A stretch of DNA of 64,000 bases from Xiphydria camelus. Its lineage: Eukaryota > Arthropoda > Insecta > Hymenoptera > Xiphydriidae. The position numbers were made by a program, and so were the translations under genes. The stretch is from contig OY783193.1 in NCBI GenBank assembly GCA_963678675.1, positions 21,879,309 to 21,943,308 on the forward strand, in the 5' to 3' direction. Position 1 is the stretch's first letter. Every line of letters starts with the position of its first letter. The notes under the pieces were generated by a model, which was not told the DNA's origin, did not search any database, and saw only the letters and a list, made by a program, of their open reading frames with translations. This document shows, piece by piece, positions 29,471 through 41,198 of the stretch.

Positions 29471-30125
29471 GGGTAGGCGTACCAGTTATAGAAAGTTTAA
29501 GGATTTTTTAAAATGTCATGCCTTGTATTTTGTAAAGAATTAACGTATCGTTACGTTCTATGATGCTAAATGATAGATTGTATAATTTTCTTGTAGCAAT
29601 TCGTGAAAGAAAATAAACGATCTTTCCGTAAAATGAAAAAAAAACCATAAAAAGGAAAAACTACTGGTTTTCCTATTACATATAGCCACTTCATCACCAT
29701 TAATAGCCAGGTGTATGTACTATATTTAGCCACCATACTTAAATTCAATTGAAATTAATAAATAGGGAATTGAATTGAATTGCTAACAACTATTTCAAAA
29801 TAAAATGAATAAAAAAAGAAGTGCAAAGAATTATTTATAATATATGAATATTTATATACTGGAATAGTAACACATTTGGTGAACAGAGAATAAACCTCGA
29901 GAATTTATACTTTTTCTGGCTCTGTTCTTACTTCAATGATATTATCGGATGAATACCATATAATATCAGCTACATCTGGCCATTTCCAGTATAGTCCACT
30001 TTTTTCCATCGCTGAGCACTGGAAAAGGATATGGAAAATAAGACTAAAGATACAGCGAGGACAAAAGAGGAAGCTAAAAACTAGGATGTGGGTTCTTATG
30101 TTATCGTCCAATATGATAAAGACTA

Positions 30126-30954
30126 TTATCCAGCTGAGATTTTGCAGACAGATAAAGATGATGTACCACTGTAGGCCTCCAAAACTGATTTAGGCAAGCG
30201 ATCATATTTAAAAATAGTAAGTGGAGGAGCCATTTGACCTGCGGCGTTTACGGTCATTAATGCTGTGACATTGTCTTTCTCTGACGTTGAAGTTATATCA
30301 TAGGTACTTTTTCCCCTTTCTCCTAAAATCAATGTTCCTTTCGGCGACAAAAATACTGCGGTTTCATCCATATTCCAGGCTCTTTCTGCGTGGTTAAAAA
30401 CTTAATGTCTTCAATTAAATCCCTAACTTCAGCAAACCAAGTTCTAATTTTCTCTTCGGTAACTTTTTGGCTTATTCGAGGATGACGTTTGAAAAAGGAT
30501 TCGAACCATTTTGTTCCTGGTTTATTGTTTTTAAAAGGACTATCTAGCAGACTCTTCTCCAAAATTCGATGATCAGAATACATCAGTCCTTCCTTGTTTA
30601 CTGGAAATCCATGGCTTGCGTTTGTCAATATCCAGTGTTCAAGTTGATCTTCAATATCCGTAAGGTAACTAGATACAATATTGTTTTATATTTTTTAGTC
30701 AGTGGTTATCTATAATTGTCCTTACCTAGGAAACACTTTTTTCCAACTTTTTTCCATCTTAGTTTATTACGCAAGGTTGTTCTAGGCACCTTATAGGTAC
30801 TACTGGCCTTTGCCACCGCTATTCCATCTAGTTCGACGGCTTGAAGTGCACACGCAAGTTTCTCTTCAGTGTATTGATGAATAGGACCTTCCTTCATTTG
30901 CATAGATCTATATTCCTTTGGTTTTTTTTTCTTTTCTGACGGTGCCATTTTCAA
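30126..30954 (-). pseudogene. Pogo-family transposase pseudogene
   Basis: Pieces in order on the minus strand: a Lys-rich start and a pipsqueak-type helix-turn-helix (YTEEKLACALQAVELDGIAV, about 30880-30820); a possible short intron (about 30724-30668); a CENP-B-type DNA-binding region (GTKWFESFFKRHPRISQKVT, about 30515-30456); then, after a frameshift near 30380, the start of the DDE domain with the first catalytic Asp (MDETAVFLSPKG, 30371-30336). The frame ends in KISAG at 30126 and the later catalytic Asp residues are not found, so the 3' half is deleted. A dead gene. Confidence 0.78.
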
Positions 30955-31224
30955 AAAAATAATAGAGCTAAAAAATAACCTGGCTAAAATCGGCGCAACA
31001 TTTGTCCAAATATAGCCATCTCAGTGGCTATACATGGAAAAATATCTTATATCATGTGTTCTATTTATAGCTACTGTTAATTTAGAGAAACACATGTCTA
31101 AGAATCACTAAATAAATATATTTGTATATGCACAAATATGATATAAATGTACACACAACCATTTATATAGCGGCAATATTACCAAATATTAATTATAAAA
31201 TGTGTTAGTTAGCTGTGTGCTTAA

Positions 31225-32694
31225 CCTTCCTAAGTCGCTCGGCTCATTTCTGACCCGTAGCATATTAATTTTGTTAATAACACTAAGATCGTACACGATA
31301 CATACTTATGGGTTAGTGACTTTATTTGTATAGTCTATAGAGAAACTCTGGTGATTTTAATTTTTGAAAAATCGATCAGGAATAGATACTTACGATAAAA
31401 ATAGTTACACGGAGATTATTCGGGTCAAAAATGACCCAATGCTTTTGTGCGGCGATTTTCGCATATTTCGTGTTTAGACTGGTAAGACTAAATAACGTAA
31501 CATAACACGCTTATTATTATACCGTATGTCCACGATCATTTGAACCATAGGAAAATTGCGAGTTTTGCATGAGCACCTCTTTGGGTCTCCTCGTCCAATA
31601 GAATCACCGGAGAAGCGTGAATGCGCATGCGTAGTCATCCGCGAGTATGGCGTGTCAGCAAGTTCAAATCGGTTATCGAAATAACTCGATCGGTTATCGA
31701 TCACTCGCGGATGACTACGCATGCGCATTCACGCTTCTCCGGTGATTCTATTAGACGAGGAAACCCAAAGGGGTGCTCATGCAAAACTCGCAATTTTCCT
31801 ATGGTTCAAATGATCGCGGACATACGGTACATATATAGGACGAGCAAAATAAAGTACACGCGTGAGTTACATAGCGGCAACAATGTTGTTCGTTGCAGAG
31901 CTGCTGCTCACAGCAGCTCGCAGATCCGAACTTGTTCGCGCTTGACTTTGACGCCTCCTTCTTTCTTCGATTATCCTAACAGTTATTTAATGAACGTTCA
32001 CGCAGTAGGGTGCATTTTTAGTTTGTCAAAACTTTTAAACTTGAAAATTAAATCTGAAGTGGTACCTTCTTCTTTTACATCTCAATCTATAGGCGCGAAA
32101 AAAGAGGTCGTTGCTACTTTGCGAGAAAACTGACAACAAATCTTTTTACAAATATCACCGTTGCCAAACATTTATTTGTAAGGGTCATCTAGTGTAAACA
32201 CATATGTGCTTGAGGTGCTCATAATGGTTTTTCTGTAGTACATTATAGGATAAAATCATCACTAGTTAGTTAGATGTAAGCGTTCTGAAAAATAGTTATT
32301 TTCGTTATTAGGGCGTGAAGCGCTGTTTCTAACGAGTTGCGAAACAACCGAATAACGAATTCTATTTTTTGTCACTAAGTGTCAAATACGAGATTGACGA
32401 TTTCACGCACTGCGCAGGTTATTTCACGCACTGCGCAACTTTTCACGAATTAGTGTGTGAAAGATGATTTCACATGCGTCGAGGACGCCCATGAAACCGA
32501 GTATTTGACACTGACAATGAGTGACAAAAAATAATTTGATGTAAATACGTACCCAGTATTTAGAAGCAAGTAATCAATAGCAAAGTGTATTAAAAAATGA
32601 AGCAATAAATAGTAACGAACGTTTTATTATATATGTGGGTCATTTTTGACCCAAACAACCTCTGTGTATAGTCGAAATGAGTGACTTAGGAAGG
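31225..32694. mobile_element. piggyBac-type nonautonomous element (1,470 bp)
   Basis: Ends CCTTCCTAAGTC at 31225 and the inverse of CCTTCCTAAGTCACTC at 32694, flanked by TTAA (31221-31224 and 32695-32698), the piggyBac signature. Just inside both ends lies a TGACCC/GGGTCA pair, as in the piggyBac remnant at 59660. There is no transposase. It contains the 306-bp palindrome at 31522. A short inverted repeat (TTTTTGTCACT...AGTGACAAAAA) lies at about 32366-32530. Confidence 0.8.
31522..31827. mobile_element. CCGTATGTCC palindromic MITE, 306 bp
   Basis: Ends CCGTATGTCC and GGACATACGG, flanked by TA (31520-31521 and 31828-31829). The whole element is one long hairpin with arms of about 150 bp. Other copies: 34023-34338, 34343-34655 and 57883-58198. 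Nested in the TTAA element. Confidence 0.88.
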
Positions 32695-32984
32695 TTAACC
32701 AAACTGATACGAATTCGTAAGAATACGACGAGCCGGGAAACATATGTGCGTAAATTTTTAGGTTAGATTCACAGTTGACATGTGATGACTGTATGAACAG
32801 AGATTTTAAACCTTAAAGGAGAGGCAAATTTAAAGCACATGTCTTAGTTATAAGACAAAAACCTGGGAAGTGGCTACAACTAGAACAGTGGCTATAACTG
32901 GTACGCCTACCCTACTTAACGGTTTTAGTTTTAGATGGTCTGAATGGACACATATTTGTAGGATCATAATCATGTAGAACAGGA

Positions 32985-33210
32985 CTGTAAAAAAAAGGCG
33001 GCATATTCATTCAGTGCCAACAAAAATTGATACCTACGTAAAATACTCTCCAAAAAAGATTTGAAATCAATTAAGATCGCCATGTCCAAGATTTATATAT
33101 AAAAAGTAAAAGGCATCATTTGAAAGGAAAATTATTGTAAATCAAGTTACTAAAAAATTCGACTAAAGAATTTATAAAAAAATTTTAATAAAAAAGAACT
33201 TTCCGCGTTT
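32985..33210 (-). repeat. Inverted partial copy of the 525-bp dispersed repeat
   Basis: Reverse complement of about 33440-33690, sharing CATTCAGTGCCAACAAAAAT. Together with 33247-33772 it forms a head-to-head pair. 32720-32984 shows nothing else. Confidence 0.65.
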
Positions 33211-33246
33211 AAGTTTTCATCTTTTGTCCACTATACTGAATAATTG

Positions 33247-33772
33247 GTAGTGCTTGGACGGTGCTAGAGTAATTCATAAATTGTACTGCCGAAGTCAAAT
33301 TCAGAGAAATTCAAAAGGCCCCCGCCTGATTGGTTTCCCGTGCGACATTCGGTATACTGATGGTATCATATAAGTGTATGAATTTATTTAAAATCATAAG
33401 TGCATAAACATCGAGTATAATTCTGTCTGAATTTTTTATTTTTAAGGAAAAAAACGCGGAAGGTTCTTTTTTATTAAAATTTTTTTTATAAATTCTTTAG
33501 TCGAATTTTTTAGTAACTTGATTTACAATAATTTTCCTTCCAAATGATGCCTTTTACTTTTTATATATAAATCTTGAACATGGCGATCTTAATTGATTTC
33601 AAATCTTTTTTGGAGAGTATTTTACGTAGGTATCAATTTTTGTTGGCACTGAATGAACATGCCGCCTTTTTTTTTACAGAGAATCTGTTTTTGTGGGGGG
33701 ATTTCATTACTTTTTGGAATTTATTCATGAGGAGAATACGTACATGTAGAAGAATAGCTTTCTATTACCACA
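33247..33772 (+). repeat. Dispersed repeat, copy B (526 bp)
   Basis: Near copy of 12652-13176, same orientation, starting at TAGTGCTTGGACGGTG. It includes the same GACATTCGG-TA end-like motif at about 33345-33354. Confidence 0.7.
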
Positions 33773-34022
33773 AAAGTAAAGTCTCACATTTTATACCGAT
33801 ACGAGCCAATTAATTATAACCACTTACTTACTTTTGATTTATTCTCGTGATATTTTGAAAGGGATTTATAGACTAGAGAGCCCTTATATTTTTAACTTTG
33901 CCTTAGTATTTTGGAGAAATAAAACATATACCGCTTTCGAATTTACAGGCCATCAGATTTTTTTTATATTTTGGTCGTCTACAGAAATCCATGAAGACGT
34001 TTTACCTTCAACTCTCTAAGTA

Positions 34023-34338
34023 CCGTATGTCCGCGATCAATTGAACCATAGGAAAATTGCGAGTTTTGCATGAGCACTTCTTTGGGTCTCCTCGTCCAAT
34101 AGAATCACCGGAGAAGCGTGAATGCGCATGCGTAGTCATCCGCGAGTGTAGCGTCGTCAGCAAGTTCAGATCGATTATTTCGATAACCGATCCGAACTTG
34201 TTGACGACGCCACACTCGCGGATGACTACGCATGCGCATTCACGCTTCTCCGGTGATTCTATTGGACGAGGAGACCCAAAGGGGTGCTCATGCAAAACTC
34301 GCAATTTTCCTATGGTTCAAATGATCGCGGACATACGG
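34023..34338. mobile_element. CCGTATGTCC palindromic MITE, 316 bp
   Basis: Hairpin element with TA at 34021-34022 and 34339-34340. Nearly the same as 57883-58198, differing at the centre. It interrupts the USP-like remnant. Confidence 0.88.
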
Positions 34339-34342
34339 TATA

Positions 34343-34655
34343 CCATATGTCCGCGATCAATTTTACCATAGGAAAATTGCGATTATTGCATGAGCACCGC
34401 TTGGGTCTCCTCGTCCAATAGAATCATCGGAAAAGCGTGAATGCGCATGCGTAGTCACCGCGAGTGTTGGCGTGACGTTTGCGAGTGCAGTTCGATTTCG
34501 ATTTCGATTCTCGCGTCGAAGTCGAACTGCACTCGCGGATGACTACGCATGCGCAGTCACGCTTCTCCGGTGATTCTATTGGACGAGGAGACCCGCAGAG
34601 GTGCTCATGCAATAATCGCAATTTTCCTATGGTAAAATTGATCGCGGACATATGG
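34343..34655. mobile_element. CCATATGTCC palindromic MITE, 313 bp, adjacent copy
   Basis: TA at 34341-34342 and 34656-34657. Ends read CCATATGTCC. The centre differs from its neighbour (TTCGATTTCGATTTCGATTC). Only TATA separates the two elements, so one inserted at the TA of the other. Confidence 0.86.
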
Positions 34656-35517
34656 TACTCTTCCAATGACCATGACGAATTGTTTCATCACATGTAAAGA
34701 TACCACTTATGACAGTATATATGTTGTTACATATATTAACTCGACACGTTGGAATAGTTTTAAGAAATCCTTTTGCATGCACCGCTGAAATTTCGCCCTT
34801 ACTCATGTTACGACCCGGCCTATCTCTAAACCCGGTCGCTCTATGACGCGAGGCGCGAGGATCGGGCACCGCACGCGAGACGCGCGATTTAGGGCCGGTT
34901 GTTCCACCCTGTAGGTAAAGTAGCAGGTAGCTAACTGATAGATAACGTTTACCAAGGAGTTTAAAATCGTATGCGTTGTTCCACCGTAAAATAGACACTT
35001 GGTAGTTACCGATCAGGTAAAGAGAAATATATCGAAGAATGCTTCCGGTTTTATTGCAAGCTAACTTCTCGTCATAATAATAAGGTTATATTACGTTAAA
35101 AAACTGTGTACCAGAAGTGTTATTGTAATACTGACGATAAGGTAATTATGTGAATTATTATCCAAAAAATGATTTTTTTATTGATACTATCGATATTGAA
35201 GTATATTTGGAATCATCGACATAATATATCCCTGATGGATCCGAAATAACCGAAATTCGGTTAACTTTTCGTTCACATTTTGTTAATTATTGAAAAAGAT
35301 AACTAGAAGATAGCTGCATTATGCACAAAATAACGTTATCTTTCGGTTACATTTTGATTATCTTGGATCCGTCAGGGATACGTGACATGAATTATTCATA
35401 AGCATTGAATTATGAATACGAATTAAAAAAGACAAACTGTCGTTGATAAATAATGGTACTGCATTCATAACATCGAAAATAACAGTAATTATTAATATTT
35501 TTACAGATTTCTCTAAA

Positions 35518-36628
35518 ATGGAAGAGGTACAGATCAAGAAAGAAAGATCCTCTAATTTCACCCAAAACGAAATTTTAACGCTACTACAAATTGCGAAAAA
35601 AAATATGTCAATAATAGAATGTAAAAAAACAGACAGCTGTACATGGAAGGAGAAAGACGACTGTTGGAACAAGATAACCGATGAACTAAATTGTCAATCT
35701 GAAGATACTTTTAGGACAAAAAAAAGCGTTAAATCAAAATACGATGATTTAAAAAAAAATTTAAAGAAAAAACTTGGAAAAAATAAAGTGGAAATATTCA
35801 AGACTGGAGGAGGAAAACCATGCTTGCAATCCCTTACTGCCGCTGAAGAAATATTAATGTCATTTCTTGATCCCGCGACAATGGATGGACTACCCCCTGT
35901 ATTTGATTCGGATATAATTGAGAATCTTAGTACGTTAAACTGAAATGAGATGCGTAATAATAGTCGGAATTTCTTGCTTAATTCTTATTTAATTATTTGT
36001 AGATATGAACTTGTCCAACGAAGTAGATGGTAATATCGAAGAAATCCCTGAAGCGACTGAAGAGTGGCTGGACGAATCTTATAAGTTTGACCCAAGAGAG
36101 GCAAAAGAAACTGCACCAACCACGTTAACAGGAGATATAATCAGGAGTGACGACATAGAAAAACTGGTAAGGACACCAAGAGATGGTAGAGGAGAAAATA
36201 AATCAAAAATAACCAAAGGTGTTAATACATTAAAGAAATCGGTTAGCCGTGAACTGCGGACATATCCGAAAATATCGCCGCGGATGGAGAATATAAGTGC
36301 ATTAGCGAAGGCCAAAGAGGAACTTGTGCAATTGCAAAAAGAAATACTTGAAGAAGATAGGAAAATGAAAAAAGAAACAGATATTCTGCAAAAAAAGTTT
36401 TTAGAAAAAGATTTAGAACTTAAGACTAATCGAGTTTATGCCGAATTAGAAATAAACGACGCGCAGGTGAAAAGTACAACTAGACATTCAAATAAAAGAG
36501 GCCGAGTTATTATTAAAAAAAAAACAATTAGAGTAGTGCCGTACTTCAATAATTTTAAGGGTTCTTATACGTACAAAAGAAGACTGCTATTGAGTGGATA
36601 TTGTTTTTATTCATATACATTTTCATAA
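35518..36628 (+). CDS. Harbinger 2 partner, Myb/SANT-like DNA-binding protein, about 345 aa
   Basis: Exon A 35518-35929 and exon B 36003-36628 with GT-AG ends, in phase; a further 5' exon or leader may precede the acceptor at 35506. Residues about 12-75 form a Myb/SANT-like domain, with NFTQNEILTLLQIAKKNMSI, then IECKKTDSCTWKEKDDCW, then a basic helix VKSKYDDLKKNLKKK. The C-terminal half has a coiled-coil-like stretch (AKAKEELVQLQKEILEEDRK). A homologue with a stop is in Harbinger 3 (42064-42609). The last ~45 residues, after a possible donor at about 36467, may not be translated. It is expected to bind the element ends and help import the transposase. Confidence 0.85.
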
Positions 36629-36898
36629 TTATATTTTATAATAAATAAGTGACAAGTAGAATAAGTGAACTTGTTAAATAGTTAAAATGTGTGTACTGTT
36701 TTACAGATTAAATACAATCATTTCTTTTCCTATATAATTGCGCTGTGTTTCAATGGCCAAACGCGTCCCAATTTCAGAATATCATTCCGTACAAACATCC
36801 CACAAATAGAAAGCGATGTACTGCACTGATCCATTCCATTACTTTATTAATCTGAAAAAGAAGTAGTGATCATATCAAATCTATTGATGACTTTAATT

Positions 36899-38403
36899 TC
36901 AATAGAGCAGAGTGAATTCAAACCTTGCAAAATATGTATCGATTAATATTCTTCGTGGATCAACCTCAACATTAGCTGGAATAGCTATGTCGTTTTCATC
37001 ACCTTCTAACTCGTTCATGCATTCCTCGATATGTAAATCTACAGGAGGATTGGGGTCATTCCTCTCTCGAGCTATGTTATGTAGAACTGCTGTGGCTATT
37101 ATAACAGCTTGTACAGTAATCATTTGAAGTCTCATGCCCACAGCCAACACAGGAAATCTTCGTTTCCATACACCAAAAGAGCGTTCAATTACATTTCGAG
37201 TACGTATCTGCGATTCATTGTACAATTCTTCTCGGCGATTATGTGTTTCTAGCAAAGGCGTCATCAAGAAATTTGTACACGCATATCCACTATCACCAAG
37301 CAATATTGCATTACCCAACTCTTTATGTACAAATTTAGCATGTACTCTGCTCGCATGAAAAATTGTCGAATCATGTGTTGACCCAGGCCATCGTGCAACG
37401 ACATCAAGAAATTGCAATTGGCTATTACAAACAGCTTGGACATTAATGGTGAAAACACCTTTTCTATTTCTGAATATTTCTGCTCGTTCACCCCCTGTAA
37501 AAAAAGAAATCGTTTTATAGAATTAATTAATATATTACCATGCTTGCATTTATACAACTGTTCTTTAAGATAGTATGGTCCATTGACAACATCACTCTGG
37601 GATCGAGGGGTCTCTTCCATGCGTGAAACCCTCTGTTAAGGTTGGCCCCTCGATCCGACACTGATGTCACAAACGGACTTTACATTCACATTAACATTTG
37701 TGTCATTTATTGCACATATGCTTATATTGCATACATTCCAAAGATAAGGATATCATGCTAACATACCTGGTGATTGAATTTTTACATGCGTGCAATCAAT
37801 GGCTCCAATCACACGTGGAAATTTGGCAATATCAAAAAATTGTCTTTGACTGTCACGTATAATTGCATTATTTTCAGGAAGCTTAATAAACTGTGGACGT
37901 AATAGAGCTAATGTTGCCGTGACTTTTTTTATAATTCGGCATGCAGTAGATTTATGAATTCCACCAAAATCAGCAATGACCATTTGGAATGTGCCAGTTG
38001 CATAGAACCGTAAAGTAAGTAGCAATCGATGCAATGGTGATACAGCATTATTACTGAAACATACGAGTGTTAAGAATATGACAAATTATATCTAGTTTTT
38101 CTACATCTATATTATGCATTGTGCAGAAATTGAATTTCACACGTACCTCATTGTTCTAGTTCTTATATTCTCCTCAATGAGTTCAAGCACCATTAAAACT
38201 GTTGCTTTCCGCAATCTAAATCGCAGCAAAAATTCGTTATCGTCGTATATATCAAAATAATTTGGCCGTTCACGAATCGTATAGGGTTTGCGGACAATCA
38301 TGAGTAATAACTCATCATCATCATCATCATCATCATCTTCATCACTCTCAAACAAATCGCGATACATTACTCCAACATTCATCTTTCTTTCAGCGCTATA
38401 CAA
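36899..38403 (-). CDS. Harbinger 2 transposase (DDE_Tnp_4), three exons, about 379 aa
   Basis: Exons on minus: 38403-38147, 38053-37767 and 37494-36899, GT-AG and in phase. An acidic run of Asp lies near residues 24-31. Family motifs: LLLTLRFYATGTFQ, then VIGAIDCTHVKI (first catalytic Asp), WPGSTHDSTIF (second Asp), LLGDSGYACTNFLMTPL, and RTRNVIERSFGVWKRRF (Glu). Length and motif order are those of complete insect Harbinger transposases. It faces the partner gene tail to tail across about 270 bp. An alternative start is seven codons downstream. Looks intact and could be active. Confidence 0.92.
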
Positions 38404-39534
38404 TGTCTATAACCTCACAAAACTCATCACTGCGGTTAGGGAGGGGGTGTGGTAGCCTTCGTGGATCGTGATGCCGCAGTTTATCCTACTGGTAAGAATT
38501 ACCTGGTGGTCAGAGTACGAGGTAGTTTATCCTCTTGGTAACACAGATTTATCCTATGGGTAAATGGTGGAACAACGCTTGCAAGCATTTACCAACTAGA
38601 TAAATTTACCAGACGCTTTACCAGAAGGTGGAACAACCGGCCCTTAGGAACAATCCGAAAGGAAACAGGGAAGAAAATTCCATACAGAGGTTGCCGGCAA
38701 AATTCGAATTTATTCCTTAAGCAAAAATCGAAGTTCGACGTTATTCTTTAAGCAAAAGGAAAAGTCGCGTTCGGTTCCGTGATCGAGTTGCGTCGTCTCT
38801 CCAAAAAAATCTTCCAGCGTTCCAAATCCCTCTCGGCGTCGCCCGGGAAGGGGATGCTCCGGTGGGTGTGCCTCGTGCGATGTCCAATCGGGGTGAGTCC
38901 TCGAGAAAGGGGGTGTTTCCTCGAGGACGAAGACGTCGGGTGCCGTAACGTCTTCCAGATGTGTCGATGCGTCCTGTCTCGAATGCGCGGGTCCTGCGTT
39001 GGCGAGAGTTTTCTGCGAAGGGACTAAAAAAATCGGTTTATAGCCCCTCATTGTTCCTGGGCCTTAGAGACGTTGCAGCCTTCGCTCCCGCTGTTCTCGG
39101 TCCGTGAGAAAGTCGCAGCCTTGGCTCCCGTTGTTCTCGGGCCGTGAGAAAGTCGCCGTATCTGCTTTCCTCCTACCTACCCTACCTCATCCCTAGAGTT
39201 ACCATTTCTCTACAAGAATCTATGCGGAAAAGGGAGATATGCTAATGATGGGGATTTCTCATACGCAAGTCTTAATTCGAAGGCTCCTTGAACAGCCCGC
39301 GTTCTACAGCGGAAAACAAGGCGATCGTCGTTCGTGTAGGCTTGTCCAAAGAACCGTCGCTCTATGAGAACGTGACGTAATGTCACAACTCATAAATAAA
39401 TTTAATGTAATTATTACTACATCATTTACAGCTTCGATGCTGACCTTACGACTCATTTCAATCCGAGTAGAACATTCATTGCAAATATCATCATAAACAT
39501 GCCAATGCGAATAAAAATCATCTATTAACTGTTG

Positions 39535-39725
39535 CAGATCAAGTATTCTGTTGTGGTGGGGGTCCTGATTGGTCTACTCGCAAAGATGCGTATACGTTTC
39601 TTAGCGAGTAGACCAATCAGGACCCCCGCCGCCACGGAATACTTGAACCTGATTGGTCTCTTCGCTGAGTTGCGTGCACGCAAAGATACGAGTGACTCGA
39701 GAAAGGCCCCCCTGATCTCCCGGTA
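39535..39725. repeat. Dispersed inverted-repeat element, copy 1
   Basis: GGTCCTGATTGGTCTACTCG occurs with its inverse about 60 bp later, and the block ends GCGAGTGACTCGAGAAAGGC. The same pieces occur at 55440-55915. It abuts the USP-like remnant. Confidence 0.6.
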
Positions 39726-39819
39726 GCTGCCAAATCATGCATGTAACCTCGAAATCAAGTGTACAAGTGATAAGATAATTATTCGGGTTTCTTCGGTGAG
39801 TTTCCCCAAGTGTTTAAAG

Positions 39820-39995
39820 TAGTTACTCCATTATTGTAATCCAATTTTATTGTGTATCCCTTATTTTTCTGCACGACTTTGATTGTTGATAGTGGATGGA
39901 TCAGCCAATAAATTTGATTTTTATTCACTATCAACTATCAAAGTCGTGGCAGAAAAATAAGGGATACAATGGAATTGGATTACAGTAATGTAGTA
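39820..39995. repeat. Foldback, centre about 39905
   Basis: Two inverted arms of about 80 bp share GACTTTGATTGTTGATAGTG and CAGAAAAATAAGGGATACA. The same foldback is repeated at 43490-43680 and 45500-45690, and the outer part at 27590-27690. Confidence 0.65.
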
Positions 39996-40126
39996 ACTAC
40001 TTTATTATTATTTTTTCTTTATCGATATAGTCCCTCTTTCGTATTATACTATTCCAAGTTCGAATTTATATACCGACCTGTCAAACGTGAAGTGTACATG
40101 TACCTCACTTTTATCTCATTAAGTAT

Positions 40127-40933
40127 TACTGCAGATTCTGACATGTCATCTCGTACAGGTGCAACCGAAGAGGACCTAGCTCGTGTCCTGTCCGTAAAAA
40201 GATGACTCGATGGACATCGGAGAATATCAGACTTGTCACCGAGCGCCTATTATCTACGGTACATTTATTGCAATATGCACTTTTCGTTTCAATTATTCCT
40301 GCTTTAAATAACTTTCACTTCTTTCAAAGTATTTACCTTGTACAAACTGTTCATCGTAGGGGGCAGCGATCAATGATTGTGACTAATCGTAGACAAATTA
40401 TTCCTGCGATAATATTCCAGTTGCAAAGCATACACTAGCAAGTCAGCTTACAGAGCATCCGATGTTTAGTATCAACTTTACCTCTTTTGGAACACCCATC
40501 ACCTGAGCATAATCACGATTACGTTAATGTTAATCGCAGAATAGACCGTGAGCTCGGGCACATTATCGCAGTAGTAGTTCGGTACACCGAATTCCTTTTT
40601 AGTTTTAATAGACGAACTTGTCTACGACGAGTCGCTATTATCAATCGCTGCCACCTACCACGAACAGTTCAAAAAAAGGTTATTAGCTTGAAAGAAGTAA
40701 AAGTTATTTAACGCTGGAATAGTTGAAAGGAGAAACACGTATTGCAATTAATGTACCGTGGGATATAAGCGCTCGGTGACAAGTCTGACATTCTCCAATG
40801 TCCATCGAGTCATCTTTTTGTGGACAGGACACGAGCTAGATCCTCTTCGGTTGCACCTGTACGAGATGACAAGTCAAAAAATCATGAGTCTTCATGAAAA
40901 TCTTCTTACCTACTAGTTCTGCAGTAATACTTA
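40127..40933. mobile_element. Foldback element, copy B
   Basis: Copy of the element at 13186-13800, with inverted arms around CATCTCGTACAGGTGCAACC (40146) and its inverse (40846-40865). It has a longer spacer. Harbinger 3 sits at its right edge. Confidence 0.6.
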
Positions 40934-41193
40934 GGGCCGGTATTACCATGTCAGGTTAAACCGAAGGTTGCAGGTTAATCTTCGGGTTAGCCAAAATGAC
41001 TGTATTACAAAATGTGGTTAACTAAGGAGTGGAGTTTAACTTCCTGAAAAACTTTACCGTCAGATATCTGTCGGTTAACCATAGAGTTCAGGTTAACTCG
41101 GGGTTGACGCATGCGCAGAGTGGTCGGTCGCTGCTCTAACCTACAAACGTCCGGGAATGCAGCTGTAAACATTCACGACTCGTGTTTTACATT

Positions 41194-41198
<5 letters not shown>

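Larger units (their letters stand above)
29471..32912. mobile_element. Pogo-type DNA transposon, decayed, with nested insertion
   Basis: Inverted ends GGGTAGGCGTACCAGTTATA (29471) and its inverse (32912), flanked by TA (29469-29470 and 32913-32914). On the minus strand it carries a broken pipsqueak/CENP-B/DDE transposase (30126-30954). A TTAA-flanked element (31225-32694) is inserted upstream of the gene. Without the insertion the element is about 2.0 kb, the usual size for pogo elements. Confidence 0.82.
34892..38643. mobile_element. PIF/Harbinger element 2 (3,752 bp), two genes
   Basis: Ends GGGCCGGTTGTTCCACC (34892) and its inverse (38643), with target copy TTA (34889-34891 and 38644-38646). 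Two convergent spliced genes: a Myb/SANT-like protein (plus) and a transposase (minus). Neither shows a stop. Its ends are unlike Harbinger 1, but similar to Harbinger 3 and to the ends near 54349 and 56998 (GGGCCGG). Confidence 0.92.
34806..39387 (-). mobile_element. Second gypsy-family solo LTR, split by Harbinger 2
   Basis: LTR sequence occupies 34806-34891 and 38644-39387. Target copy ACTCA (34801-34805 and 39388-39392). Same family as the full gypsy element. Like the solo LTR at 14111 it has the CGTCGTCTCTCC variant. Harbinger 2 lies at its TTA. Confidence 0.88.
33860..39537 (-). pseudogene. Ubiquitin-peptidase-like (USP-type) coding remnant cut by four insertions
   Basis: Three minus-strand pieces are collinear when transposons are removed: 39537-39393, 34800-34658 and 34020-33860. 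The first two join in frame across the ACTCA target duplication of the solo LTR. Together they have C-x-x-C (DICNEC), then NIYTVISGIFTCDETIRHGHW, then after a frame break TSSWISVDD and AVYVLFLQ. This order, with a histidine box, a W-x-x-x-DD segment and a final hydrophobic strand, fits the C-terminal half of USP (C19) peptidases. The Cys box is not in the window. One TGA and a frame break lie in the third piece. Could be host-derived or from an older transposon. Confidence 0.5.

Noticed and set aside
31621..32133. 170-codon frame starting in the hairpin MITE
   Set aside because: The first part recurs in every hairpin copy on both strands, so it only reflects the palindrome. The rest has no motif.
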